A DNA stretch of 64,000 nt from Pachyseris speciosa. Taxonomy: Eukaryota > Cnidaria > Anthozoa > Scleractinia > Pachyseridae. Shown here in pieces: positions 44,383 to 54,810 of this stretch. Positions within the stretch are counted from its first letter, which is position 1; every line of letters begins with the position of its first letter. A model generated the notes under the pieces. The model had not been told where the DNA came from. It worked only from the letters and a program-made list of their open reading frames with translations, and made no database searches. The stretch covers positions 2,653,501 through 2,717,500 of the forward strand of contig JAEMWC010000009.1 in assembly GCA_016490735.1 (NCBI GenBank), read 5' to 3'. A program made the translations under genes and the position numbers.

Positions 44383-44796
44383 TGAGTCAGTTTGCACGTT
44401 TAGATTTGGTTTGAGTTTGTGTATGAATTCAAACGCAAATTTAGATTACCGATCTGAACGTGCAGACTGCTTCAATTCTCGCTAAAGTGTTCGTTTAATC
44501 ATGCATTTAGTATGCAAATATCAGCTTTAGCCTACTTAAATATTCGCTTTGTTACACTTCATTTACTCTGGATAATGGCGCCATGACGATTCCGAAACGT
44601 CGAGCAATAAATCGTCCCTAAAGTTTTGCATGTCTTTGCTTCAGAACAAAGGTATAAGCGGGTGTCCGTCGAAAGTGGACTTCCAGTGAGAAATGAGAAT
44701 TCCATGTAAGATAACTGAATAGTCACGCCATGGAAATGAGAAGTAAAGCCCTCTTCACTGAAAATTTTAGAAAACTAAAGGAACTGGGAAGAACCC

Positions 44797-44832
44797 GGAA
44801 GTTATCATAACCGCGAGGGCCCAGGCAGAAGC
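44797..44832 (+). promoter_or_regulatory. Conserved KLHL 5' block (copy 2)
   Basis: GGAAGTTATCATAACCGCGAGGGCC lies about 115 bp before the ATG, at the same distance as in copy 1. It is followed by the AATACAGTTCG and GAGATAAGGCTGTTATCC leader shared with 8475. Confidence 0.45.
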
Positions 44833-44914
44833 TCGCACTTTTGATCGAACCAAGCCAAGCAATACAGTTCGGACTTACAGTTGCTGTATTCTAACAGAGA
44901 TAAGGCTGTTATCC

Positions 44915-46681
44915 ATGAAAATGGAAGATTCCGAGCCGATCTGTGAAACCAAACAAGCTTCATTTTGTGTGGAGATACTGAAGCGATTGAACATGCAGCG
45001 AGGACAAGGTTATTTGTGCGACATAACATTGGTGGCGAAAGAAGGGAAGGAATTCAAGGCTCATAGAAATGTGCTTTCGGCGGCGAGTCCGTATTTTGCA
45101 ATGCTTCTTCGGAGTGAGATGAGAGAAAAGGAAGAAGGGGTGATATGGTTCAAGGAGATTTCAGCTTCGATTCTCGAACACGTTTTGGAGTTCATCTACA
45201 CTGGCAATATCAAGATAGATGATAAACGAAAAGCGAAGGATCTGATCATCGGAGCCGATTACTTACTTCTCATTTGTTTGAAAACCATCGCGACACGATT
45301 TTTAGAGGAACGGCTAACCATCTTCAATTGCGTCTCGACATTTTACTTCGCTGAGAAATACCAGTGTGAGGAACTTGTTGCTAAAAGTAAGACGTTGATT
45401 CTCGAGAAATTCGCTTCCGTAGCAGAAGTAGACGAATTCCTAAATTTAGAGGCCGAAGAGGTCGCCAGTTGGATTTCAAGTGACGAAATTTGTGTTGCAG
45501 CTGAAGAAGTTGTCTTGAAAATCATACAGAAGTGGATTGAACAAAATGAAAGCGAACGAAAGGCGAAGTTTGAAGAATTGTTTCGTCATGTTCGACCGGT
45601 TTTCCTATCGCGTGACTCTTTGCTGGAAGTCGTGACACACAACTTAGTGAGAGAAAACCATACTTGTTTAGAAAAGGTGTTGGACGCTATAGCGGTAGTC
45701 AGTGGTAGAAGTGAAGATGCTCTCTTGCAGACACCAAGAAGAAGACTCGGAAATCACGCCATTGTAGCTTGTGGAGGTGAAGAAACCATGTGTTATCTTC
45801 CTCAGAGAGACGAATGGAAATTTTTAGCAGACGGCTTGACAGATCAAGGCCTAGACACGCAGATGATAATATTCCGTGATCAGTTGTTGACTTTTAATGA
45901 ATATAGCACTGAACGTTATGATCCTTTTTTCAACAGCTGGTCTTCTCTACAGGATATGCGTCTTTCTTCTCAGTCAGAGCTGGTGGCAGTCGAGTCAGTT
46001 AATGTTGTTCGGGGGCATATTTATGCCATAGATGTTGACAGGAAAGCTGGAATGTCCACAGTTAAACGATACAATGCGGGGCCTTCGTCATGGGAGAGCA
46101 TTTTCACTTCTCACGAGGGTTGCAGAGAGAACTGTTGTGTTGTTGCTGCTGGTAACTGTTTGTATGTTTTGGGAGGTACACCATTACAGGGGGCGGACTA
46201 TGTGACAAAATCTGAGAGATTTGACACTGTGCAAAACAAATGGGAACTAATTGCGGACATGCAGCAAGCCAGAGGCGGTGCCTTTGGTGTGGCTTCAGTA
46301 GGAAAGATTTTTGTGGCTGGAGGGAGGAGCAGTTTGTTCAAAGAGCTCGAAACATGTGAGGTGTACAGGATCTCCACAAACGAATGGCAGTTTATTAGAA
46401 GCTTGAATGTTCCACGTTCGGCGGGAAGCATGGTGTGTGTTAATGGAACACTATATGTGCTGGGGGGTTTACATTCCTGGTCACCTGAGTACACAGTTGA
46501 AAGCTATGATCCCACGGCAAACGAGTGGACCCAAACGACCACCATACCAGTGAACAATGATGATTTATTTAACAAACCTTCATTCAAAGGTTGTGCCTTG
46601 AAATTTCCCATAGAAGTTCTCGAAAAACTGAGACGCATTGACTTGCATGAAGATTCTGAACTGGAGTTGAATTCAGAGTAA
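44915..46681 (+). CDS. BTB-BACK-Kelch (KLHL-type) protein, intact copy 2
   Basis: Single-exon gene of 588 aa from ATG 44915 (MKMEDSEPIC); the ATG at 44921 corresponds to the start of the paralogues and may be used instead (586 aa). BTB about 24-130 (CDITLVAKEGKEFKAHRNVL), BACK about 135-237 with one small change (CVAAEEVVLKII), kelch blades from about 280. The C-terminus ends SELELNSE as in copy 1. It carries a short insertion in the third blade (VAVESVNVVRGHIYAIDV). Expected role: Cul3 substrate adaptor in the cytoplasm; substrate unknown. The 3' flank is shared with copy 1 for 0.5 kb. Confidence 0.93.
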   Translation: MKMEDSEPICETKQASFCVEILKRLNMQRGQGYLCDITLVAKEGKEFKAHRNVLSAASPYFAMLLRSEMREKEEGVIWFKEISASILEHVLEFIYTGNIKIDDKRKAKDLIIGADYLLLICLKTIATRFLEERLTIFNCVSTFYFAEKYQCEELVAKSKTLILEKFASVAEVDEFLNLEAEEVASWISSDEICVAAEEVVLKIIQKWIEQNESERKAKFEELFRHVRPVFLSRDSLLEVVTHNLVRENHTCLEKVLDAIAVVSGRSEDALLQTPRRRLGNHAIVACGGEETMCYLPQRDEWKFLADGLTDQGLDTQMIIFRDQLLTFNEYSTERYDPFFNSWSSLQDMRLSSQSELVAVESVNVVRGHIYAIDVDRKAGMSTVKRYNAGPSSWESIFTSHEGCRENCCVVAAGNCLYVLGGTPLQGADYVTKSERFDTVQNKWELIADMQQARGGAFGVASVGKIFVAGGRSSLFKELETCEVYRISTNEWQFIRSLNVPRSAGSMVCVNGTLYVLGGLHSWSPEYTVESYDPTANEWTQTTTIPVNNDDLFNKPSFKGCALKFPIEVLEKLRRIDLHEDSELELNSE

Positions 46682-47190
46682 CAAAATCCAGGGAAAAACT
46701 CGGAAAGATACAGTATTGGCGTCTCGCTAAGGACCTTTTCCTGCAAGATAAACTTCTTGCAGAGTATTCCATGATGACATTCCTATGAGATGTCTTAAAA
46801 GACAGTGAATATCAGAGTTGACGTCGGTATCTTCCCATAGAGCACCTTTCCCTTTTCTCCGTCGGTGAAAGTAGGGCGTGAAGCACAGGCACACACGTGG
46901 CAGGTCATGTGCCGCGTAGTTCCGGCTGATGCGGCCGTGAGTATAAAGATATCGTCCACACGTTTTCCTTTAAAATCGTTTTCATTTGAAAACGTAATTT
47001 TTTTTAACGCGCCTGGTTTTCGTCCTTATGTATCCGTTTTTATTTTTTTCACTATCTACGATTACAAACGATGGAAACGTTCTTTTGTATTGTCCTCTGT
47101 CGATGTTGTACCTTCAACAATTCACCGTTTTCACCCCTTCTCCGGAGCGTTTTGGTTCCTATCCGTTTGGGTAAAAGTCGTGATTACCGG
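46682..47190. repeat. 3' flank shared with KLHL copy 1
   Basis: Partner of 10233-11230; see there. Similarity fades at about 47190. Confidence 0.8.
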
Positions 47191-48589
47191 ATAAAAAAGC
47201 CTCTGGCTTAATAAGAAACTATTGAAATCGAACGTGTGGGCGCGGCCCTGAGTAGAGATAACGCATCTGCGCAACATTTTACTTTCATGGCTACTCACGG
47301 CGCCACGTGGCAATACTTTAAAGAAATGGACTTTTCTTAGTCCTTTACTTAAAAGAGCTCGGTCACGATATTTTGGGTCATTACTAGAGACATACAAATA
47401 ATGCATGCAATTTGTAGGGAAGATAAGCACCAAAGAGACAAAAATAAATGCAAATATGGCGAGAATGGTGAAGGATGGAGAAGACCGTGACGTAGCTCCT
47501 TTAAGACAGTCTAACTTCCTTTGTCAGTAGACCTAGTGGTCTGTCTTTTGTTTGCTCACTATGGCTGAATTATTTACCACGGTAGATTTAGTATGTATTT
47601 AGTATGTATTTCGCAAAATCAAGTCGTATGATAAAATTACCTCTTACAGCCCATCAAATAATTTACTGCTTTCGATATATGTCACGTGGAGCAGCGCAGT
47701 CTGCAATGCCCTAACAAAAACTGGGGTGTGACATGTCGAGTGATGATGTGTACCTCAGGTTTTAAAACTGGAGTTACTTTAGCCCGTTGGAGCTGTTTAA
47801 AAACTTATTATATGGCTAGTGTTTGTAGCCGATATAACGCGCGTTCTGATTGGCTTAGCGCAGCTAAGCGCCATGGCATTATTCTCCAGTAATGCCCAAG
47901 GGCAGATTACGGATTATGCAGATTAGGGAAAAAAAGTCCGAAGGCCACATTTGTTTGTTTATTTTTTACATTGAAAATAGTTGCGACTAGAGCAAAAAAG
48001 TAAAAAACACGACCAGGAAAACTGAACTAAAAAAAATTTAGTGCGGAGAGGCTCCGTCCCGAGGTCCGACCCCTTACCCTTTTATATACCATTTTTGACA
48101 GAAAAGGTACCCCTTTCGTATACCTTCCATTGACAAATGGTACCCCTTTCGTATACCTAACAAAGGAAATCTTCTTGTCATTTTCATGTAGCGTTCAGTA
48201 AATTAAAACAGTACAGTCATACTTTAATGAAAGGCCCTTTTAAATACCTAAATGACAGATTTCCCTACCCTTTTATATACTTCGACTCGTGAAATCCCTA
48301 CCCTTTCATATACCTGAAGCGTACCCCTTTCGGGCAGAGCCTTCCCATATAGGCCAATATAGGGAGCACCCCTCCCTCCCCCCAGGGGGAGTATGAATGG
48401 TACGGTTGTACTCCACAGGTCCCGTTTCCCATTTAACAGTAAAGGCTAACAATCGAGGGGTGTCATCTGGCTTGTTTGCGTACAGTAGGAGAGATGGAGG
48501 CCTACTCTATTGGATCGCGCAATCTGGATTGGAAGCTGATATGATATGTCCATTGTCAGTAGAGTCAATTGTAAGTGACTAGTAGTGTT
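47191..48589. other. Intergenic DNA
   Basis: No supported gene. 48055-48330 holds at least four copies of an ACCCCTTTCGTATACCT-type word, a diffuse tandem repeat. A frame at 48397-48582 ends before a donor-like GTAAGT (48571) but has no convincing acceptor in frame. Confidence 0.5.
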
Positions 48590-49350
48590 GGGTTTTTATT
48601 GGAGTCTATCGTGAGGTCCGTTTCAATACAACATTATTCATCATATCGTTTTTACAAACACGTTATTGTACAAACTGCAAAAGTTGCTTCTCCGTACTGT
48701 CCGTTTTGCCCAGCATCACTTCAAACTATGAAGCATCTTTTTATCGACTGTTCGCAAGCGTCAACCTTTTGGTTTGGATTTTTCAATTCTGCAACCATGA
48801 GATGAGTCTTTCTACCCGGACATTATATATGGAGTTATTCGCCAATTAACCCCGCCTTGTTTAGCCCTTAACTATCTTATAATACTAGGAAAATATTTTC
48901 TGTACGTTAACGCACTAAATGATAAAAAATCTTTTTTTATTGACTTTAAAAGATTAGTGCGGGACGAAATTGAGTTAGAAAAGTATATTACAGTCACCTC
49001 GGGCGAACAAAAACTTTTCTTCAAGAAATGGCAGAATTTTGCTCACCTCTTTTCATTTTTGTGAGGTACCATGTCTTGATAAGCGTCACATACCTTGTCC
49101 TTTGTAAATTTCGAAATCTTTGCAAATTTTGATGTATGTGTTAATTTGATCATATAGTGAGCGTTTCAAGTAATTATCGCATTGTAAGTAGTGTAAAATG
49201 TGTCAAGTAGAGTAAGTGTTAATAGTACCTGTGTTATTACCCTATTGTTTGCAACGCACTTGTTAGCAAAGACCCCCTTGTAACAGAATGTAATAGAAAA
49301 AATATATAATAACAATGATAATAAAACTTTGCTGAACTGAAAAAAAAAAA
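48590..49350 (+). mobile_element. 5'-truncated LINE, C-terminal end
   Basis: A Cys/His zinc knuckle-like end (SPYCPFCPASLQTMKHLFID-C...FW) at about 48670-48790 is followed, after one frameshift, by LIILGKYFLYVNALNDKKSF and EIELEKYITV to a TGA near 49062. This is the C-terminal layout of L1/Tx1-like ORF2 proteins. A 3' UTR follows and ends in an A-rich tail at about 49340-49365. It is dead. Confidence 0.75.
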
Positions 49351-49376
49351 AATAAAATAAAATTACGAGTGTAAAG

Positions 49377-49614
49377 TTATTTTACATTGGTAGCAGCAAG
49401 TAGTGTTGCCGCTGCCCACGACCTTGCTTTTTTTACATTCTCTAAATAACAAGGTACAGTAAATAGAAAAAGGTACCCAAACGGTACATGTGTAGGATAC
49501 ATTGTCCACAATGCATTGCAAACTTTGCAAAGCATTATACATCTCATTGTAATGGTTTCTGAAAAACTATGAGTGGACGGAATCAATAAAGTTGTATTGT
49601 ATTGTATTGTATCA
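49377..49614 (+). repeat. Retroelement 3' end with (ATTGT)n tail
   Basis: GGAATCAATAAAGTTGTATT runs into four ATTGT/GTATT pentamers (49582-49612). AATAAA plus a pentamer tail is like the tail at 2330-2376. The coding part is not recognisable. Confidence 0.45.
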
Positions 49615-50672
49615 TTAGCATTAACGGACCTACAACCTGATGACTTCAGTGTGGGATACCACAGGTCTCCCACACACAAAGGAAACTAAAAGTAGAAGGC
49701 AATGCATACTTTTTACAAACTTGCTCAGCGAAGGGCAAATACGTTGGGGCAAAACTTTTGGGAGTTTGTTGATATTCAAGAATTGTTTACTCAAACTTGG
49801 GCTATTTAAAGTCTTTCCAACTTTTAACATATTAAATGTTCCTGCCTAGTACCCAGGCTTTCCCTTTTTGCTCGCTTACTTTTATCGCGAACTCTTGCAT
49901 CACAGCTGAAATGGAGAAACACTTCCTTCTGGGACTCACTCACTCCCAGTATCTTATACCGAACAAAGTGGCTCTAACTTTTGAGTTGGTAAATAGACCA
50001 GAACCACACGGAATGGTTTTGGAGCAGTACTCTCTGTGAAACTGTTTATTCTGCTGTACAGGATGTTTCAAATTTATATTCCGGCATTTTGCAAAGAAAA
50101 CGCCCTTTTCATGAGTTTTCAGATAGTCTTGGCCATGGCCAAGAAATTATTTACAAAAATGTTCTGGATCCCTCTTAAATTCCATGTTAATGACGCGTCA
50201 GAAGAAATATCCCTTCAGCGCGTCATTGTTCTTGGTTTCTCTGTGCGCTGGAGTCGCAAACTTGCCATAGACAGCTCTTATCCGCTAGACACCAAACTGG
50301 CCGTATACAAAGATTGTCTCACTTTTGTCATTTCTTCGCGTAACATGGCCTTCACAACGTGTAAGGAAATAAAACTAACTGTCTGCTGTCCTCACGATCC
50401 CAGTTTACCAGGTCAACCTTTTACTCCCAAAACCAACCGAGATTGCTCATTCCATTTTTTGTTCAAGATTACTTCGATGTTATTAGGTACAAGTTTTGTT
50501 GTTTATATTCTCGGGAATACTTCTCGGAAATCTTAGTGTATTTACATGTGTGCTGTGTGGTTCTCATTTTTTTTCGCTACTCAGACAAAATAACGTAATT
50601 TTTGAATACAGTTTTCAGATCTGGTGCGCGATTTTCAAAACTCCGGATGACCTTTCCGGCCGATAAACTTTA
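49615..50672. other. Unassigned DNA with coding-like patches
   Basis: Open patches at 49836-50039 (ending NKVALTFELVNRPEPHGMVL) and 50066-50536 look more protein-like than surrounding DNA but have no splice or start support and no domain I know. They may be a decayed gene or element. Confidence 0.35.
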
Positions 50673-50900
50673 AGCCTTGTTTTCACTAGTGACGCAAGCA
50701 CAAGCGCAAGCGTAAGAGCACTTATTTCACCGTGAAAATGGGCTTAACGCAATAAGCGCAAGCACAAGCGCAAGGATCAAAAGTTTTCCTGTTTCTTGTG
50801 CTTGCGCTTATGCTTGCGTTCGCTTGCGTAGTGTCGTTTTCACTTGGCATAAACTACCTATGCTTGCACTTGTGCTTGCGTTGCTAGTGAAAACCAGGCA
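50673..50900. mobile_element. TIR MITE, family 1 copy B
   Basis: Ends AGCCTTGTTTTCACTAG and CTAGTGAAAACCAGGCA, with the same AAGCACAAGCGCAAG / CTTGCGCTTATGCTTGCG body as 3650-3882. TTA precedes the left end (50670-50672); the right side is mutated (GAG), so the target duplication is not preserved. Confidence 0.8.
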
Positions 50901-51202
50901 GAGTTTTGATTTTAAATCATATGATTTGAAGGGGAAAGCGTTGAGAAAATTACAAATTAAGAGTGAATGTCAGCAACAATCAAACAACTGGCGGCAAAAC
51001 TCGAAAAATCGATTTCGCTTAAACTTTGTACTTTGGTAGGGTATTGTGTCCTAAGAATCCCTATGTAGTTGGTTTGATTAAATATCGTTTTATTTTCGAG
51101 AAATATGCAAATATCGACGACTCTCCGGAAACGGCCTTCTTCACACTCAATTTTAACCCAAGTTAACCCAGCGGCGGAGCCTGTTCACAGGCTACTAAAC
51201 AC

Positions 51203-51232
51203 GGAAGTTAGGGGAACCGTGAAGGCCTGGAC
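51203..51232 (+). promoter_or_regulatory. Conserved KLHL 5' block (copy 3)
   Basis: GGAAGTTAGGGGAACCGTGAAGGCCTGG, a diverged form of the block, lies about 90 bp before the ATG. The GAGATATAAAGGCTGTT leader next to the ATG is shared with the pseudogene at 12643. Confidence 0.4.
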
Positions 51233-51316
51233 GAACAATACCAGCTCTAATTGCGATCAACATTGTAGGTTGAAGTGTATGTTTTAGTGAGATATAAAGG
51301 CTGTTAATCCTTGAAT

Positions 51317-53035
51317 ATGGAAGATCTAGAGCCGATCTGTGAAGCTGAACAAGCTTCATTTTGTGTAGCGTTACTGAAGCGATTGAACATGCAGCGAGGA
51401 CAAGACTATTTGTGCGACATAACCTTAGTGGCGAAAGAAGGGAACGAATTCAAGGCTCATAGGAATGTGCTTTCGGCGGCGACTCCTTTCTTTGCAAAGC
51501 TTCTTCAGAGTGAGATGAGAGAAAAGGAAGAAGGGGTTATTCGATTTGAGGAGATTTCAGCCTCGATTATCGAACAAGTTTTAGAGTTCATCTACACTGG
51601 CAATGTCAACATAGACAACGAACGAAATGCGAAGGATCTGATCATCGCAGCCGATTACTTACTACTTGTATGCTTGAAAACCGTCGCTGGACAATTTCTA
51701 GAGAAACAATTGACGACCTCCGATTGTATTTCGACCTTCTACTTCGCTGAGAAGTACCAGTGTGAGGAACTGGTTGCGAGCATCAAAAAGTTTACACTTG
51801 AGCATTTCGCCTCCGTTGCAGAATCGGACGAATTCCTAAACTTGGAAGCCGAAGAGGTTGGGACTTGGATTTCAAGCGACGACATTTGTGTCGCAGCTGA
51901 AGAAGATGTCTTGAAAATCATACAAAAATGGATTGAACATAGCGAAAGCGATCGAAAGGCGAGGTTTGAAGAATTATTTCGTCACGTTAGACTAGTTTTC
52001 GTATCGCGTGACTTTTTGCTTGTTGATGTCGTGACGCACAACTTGGTGAGAGAAAACTGTTCTTGTTTAAAAATGCTGTCGGAAGCTATAGCATTGGTGA
52101 GTTGTGAAAGTGAAGATGCACTCATGCAGTCACCAAGAAGAAGGCTTGGAACACATGGCATTGTAGCTTGTGGAGGTAGACACACTTTGTGTTATCTTCC
52201 ACAGAGAGACAAGTGGAAATTTCTGGCGGAAGGCCAGTGTGAAAACAAAGACTGTGGAACACAGATGATAGTATTCCGCGATCAGTTGTTCACTTTTGGT
52301 GGAAGCGTTGAACGATATGATCCAGTGTTTGACAGCTGGTCCTTTTTGCAGCACATGCGCCTTTTTTCCTCTTCAAAGCAGGTAGCAGTCATTAGAGGAC
52401 ACATTTATGCCTTTGCTGTTGAGAGACACAGTAACGAGTCTACAATTGAACGATACAATGTGGATTCATTGTCATGGGAGACTGTTCTCACATCTCATGA
52501 GGGTGTCAGGGAGTCCTCCTGCCTTGTCGTTGTTTTGGGTGGAAAACCTTCCCAACAACGAGAGGGTTATGTTGCAAAGGCTGTGAGATTTGACACTGCG
52601 CAAAACAAATGGGAAGATATTGCAGACATGCAGCAAGCCAGAGGTGGTGCCTTTGGTGTGGCGACACAGGGGAAGATTTTTGTGGCAGGAGGGAGGAGCG
52701 GGACCTCTCTATGGGCAAGAAACTTGCAGACATGTGAGGTGTACAGTATCTCCACAAACGAATGGCAGTTTATTGGAAGCTTGAAAGTTACACGTCATTC
52801 GGGAAGCATGGTGTGTGTTAATGGAACACTGTATGTGCTGGGGGGATTAAGCGGTCCATATGCAGGGTCACCCGAGTACACAGTTGAAAGCTATGATCCC
52901 ACAGCAAATGAGTGGACCCAAACGACCTCCATACCAGAGGACAATATTCTAGGAGACAAGAAACCTTCATTCAAAGGCTGTGCACTGAAATGTCCCAAGG
53001 GAGTGCTTGATAAAAGATCCATTACCCAAGGATAA
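51317..53035 (+). CDS. BTB-BACK-Kelch (KLHL-type) protein, intact copy 3
   Basis: Single-exon gene of 572 aa from ATG 51317 (MEDLEPICEAEQ). BTB about 22-128, BACK about 133-236, kelch blades from about 279. It differs from copies 1 and 2: blade 4 has lost about six residues of the GNCLYVLGG strand (ESSCLVVVLGG here), and the C-terminus is cut short, ending GVLDKRSITQG instead of a GIDLDED...NSE tail. That 3' sequence is also found at the end of the dead copy at 24409-24515, so it is a subfamily feature and not a private accident. The frame is otherwise intact, so it is probably functional; loss of part of a blade strand could weaken the propeller. Confidence 0.9.
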   Translation: MEDLEPICEAEQASFCVALLKRLNMQRGQDYLCDITLVAKEGNEFKAHRNVLSAATPFFAKLLQSEMREKEEGVIRFEEISASIIEQVLEFIYTGNVNIDNERNAKDLIIAADYLLLVCLKTVAGQFLEKQLTTSDCISTFYFAEKYQCEELVASIKKFTLEHFASVAESDEFLNLEAEEVGTWISSDDICVAAEEDVLKIIQKWIEHSESDRKARFEELFRHVRLVFVSRDFLLVDVVTHNLVRENCSCLKMLSEAIALVSCESEDALMQSPRRRLGTHGIVACGGRHTLCYLPQRDKWKFLAEGQCENKDCGTQMIVFRDQLFTFGGSVERYDPVFDSWSFLQHMRLFSSSKQVAVIRGHIYAFAVERHSNESTIERYNVDSLSWETVLTSHEGVRESSCLVVVLGGKPSQQREGYVAKAVRFDTAQNKWEDIADMQQARGGAFGVATQGKIFVAGGRSGTSLWARNLQTCEVYSISTNEWQFIGSLKVTRHSGSMVCVNGTLYVLGGLSGPYAGSPEYTVESYDPTANEWTQTTSIPEDNILGDKKPSFKGCALKCPKGVLDKRSITQG

Positions 53036-53143
53036 TTTGACCACGCTTGTAACACAAACACTATAGAACTCTGGAAACTGGTTCAGTAATATTGAAAACT
53101 CATCACATCTACCTACTAAGGGGACTACTAATAACCGCTAATA

Positions 53144-53407
53144 GGGAGCAAGGTTGGTGCAGTGGTGAGAGCACTCAACTTCCACCATTGTGTCCCGGGC
53201 TCGATTACCGGACTCAGAGTCATAAGTGGGCTGAGTTTGTTGGTTCTCCACTCTGCTCGGAGAGGTTTTTCAAAACTTCTCCCCAAAAATGAACATTTGA
53301 TTTGATTTGATTTGACTTGATTTATTTAGAGTTGATTTGATTTAGTCTCCCCAATTAGAAGAGCATCTGTGCTCGGCTAAACACATTTATCATTATTATC
53401 ATCATCA

Positions 53408-53450
<43 letters not shown>

Positions 53451-53452
53451 CA
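53144..53452 (+). mobile_element. tRNA-derived SINE (plus strand)
   Basis: Head GGGAGCAAGGTTGGTGCAGT-GGTGAGAGCAC (A box) and CCCGGGCTCGATTACCGG (B-box-like), then TTGGTTCTCCACTCTGCTC-GGAGAGG, GATTTGATTT repeats, and a (TCA)n(TTA)n tail to 53452. Same family as the minus-strand copy at 19010-19261. It sits in the 3' flank of KLHL copy 3. Confidence 0.8.
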
Positions 53453-54027
53453 AAACCCTAACTTGCACAAACAAGATTTTCCGTTACCGTTTCACAAGCG
53501 GAAAAATATCAGCTAAACAGAACACAACCAAAAAATATTGTAAAACTAAATGGGACAATAATCAGAACCCCACATTCTTTTTTCCGAGTTTAAGGAATTT
53601 TCTTTTGGATGCGCGGATGGCGACTGGGGCTAGTTATACTTTTTAAAATCCACGCGTCTTCCTCCCACATTTCACAGTTATGTCAAAAGTTGCAAACGGT
53701 GTTTTACGAAACACGAGAGGCGGTTACACTAGATCCTTTTCCCATGGGGAACCTTGGGGTAATGCTTTAGGTTGGGTTTCCTGTGGGTTTTGAACGGCTC
53801 CCTGTTTGCGGTTACACGCTGATAAATTACCCAAGCGGTATTTCGTTGGTTTCCCTGTGTCTGGCAATCACTGTGATTGGTTAAGCCGCTTTGTGGTCTT
53901 GATAAACCATAAGACTTCATCTGGAAATGTCATGGGCAATTCTTTTGTTCTTTGTGACGTATCCATGGAAATAACCGACCGAGGGGCAATTTCACTTTGG
54001 GCAGATCGGTTGCACATAAAGATTTGC
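53453..54027. other. Intergenic DNA
   Basis: No gene or repeat recognised apart from the target duplication at 54018-54027. Confidence 0.5.
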
Positions 54028-54081
54028 AGCCTGCGAGCAAGCTCTCACGCGGGATGGCCAGGAGATCTTGCTCGCAGGCTA
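54028..54081. mobile_element. MULE-like miniature element, copy 2, 54 bp
   Basis: AGCCTGCGAGCAAGCTCTC and its inverse (GATCTTGCTCGCAGGCT) are separated by only about 18 bp. AAAGATTTGC flanks both sides (54018-54027 and 54082-54091). Same termini and same 10-bp duplication as 23441-24329, so both were moved by the same kind of transposase. The element is almost nothing but its two ends. Confidence 0.88.
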
Positions 54082-54091
54082 AAAGATTTGC

Positions 54092-54810
54092 TTCCCCGTA
54101 GGAAGACACCATTTACCTATTATTTGTAGGCTTTCGATAATTTTCGGACCTTTCTAATAATTCCCGAAAGAAGCGGCCCAGTGCACCCGGAAAGTGACGG
54201 TCTAGTCCAAAATACCATAGTGACTAGCGATTCCCTGTATGTTCGATGTACCATGTTTCTTCAAGCGCCATGCAGTGTTTGGTTGTACAAGAATAACGAA
54301 ATCTACTTTTGGAACTTTACGGTAGTCAAGCAACAACACGTAATCTCTAGTTATTAAAACGAGGGAAATAGGGAGACACTCCAGGGAGTATTGGGTGGGG
54401 ATAGGCCTGTCCCGATTGCGCTGGAAAAATCGCCATAAAGTGCTCAAAACATGGCAAAAAAGTGCCCAAATAGTATGGAGGCCCTGGTAATAAAATTGCT
54501 TCACAAGTCAGTTTTTTCTGTTACTGTTGTACCTTTTAGCGATCTGTTGTGTATTTTTATTGGTAGTACAAAACGGATTTTCTTTTCTTTCTATTCCAAA
54601 TTATATATTTTTAGCAGCATGTATTACTTTTCTTGTAAAAAGGAGTGGTTTTATTTTTTTGTAGGTTTTACGAATGAATTTTTCACTTGTGCTACGAATT
54701 ATTTTTGACTGATACTGCGAATTATTTTTTACTAGTATTTCGCGGTATGCTGAATTTATTTTTTGGCCTACAATTCATTGCGGTCCTCTGATTGAGGGGG
54801 ACTGGCTCGA
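54092..54810. other. Intergenic DNA
   Basis: AT-rich, TTTTT-rich near 54600-54760. No gene recognised. Confidence 0.5.

Noticed and set aside
48397..48582. Possible exon ending at a GTAAGT donor
   Set aside because: The pyrimidine-rich acceptor upstream leads into an in-frame TGA; the other acceptor has no partner exon.
50036..50536. 166-codon open frame
   Set aside because: No ATG at the left end, no domain; competing frames look equally coding-like, suggesting a decayed gene at most.
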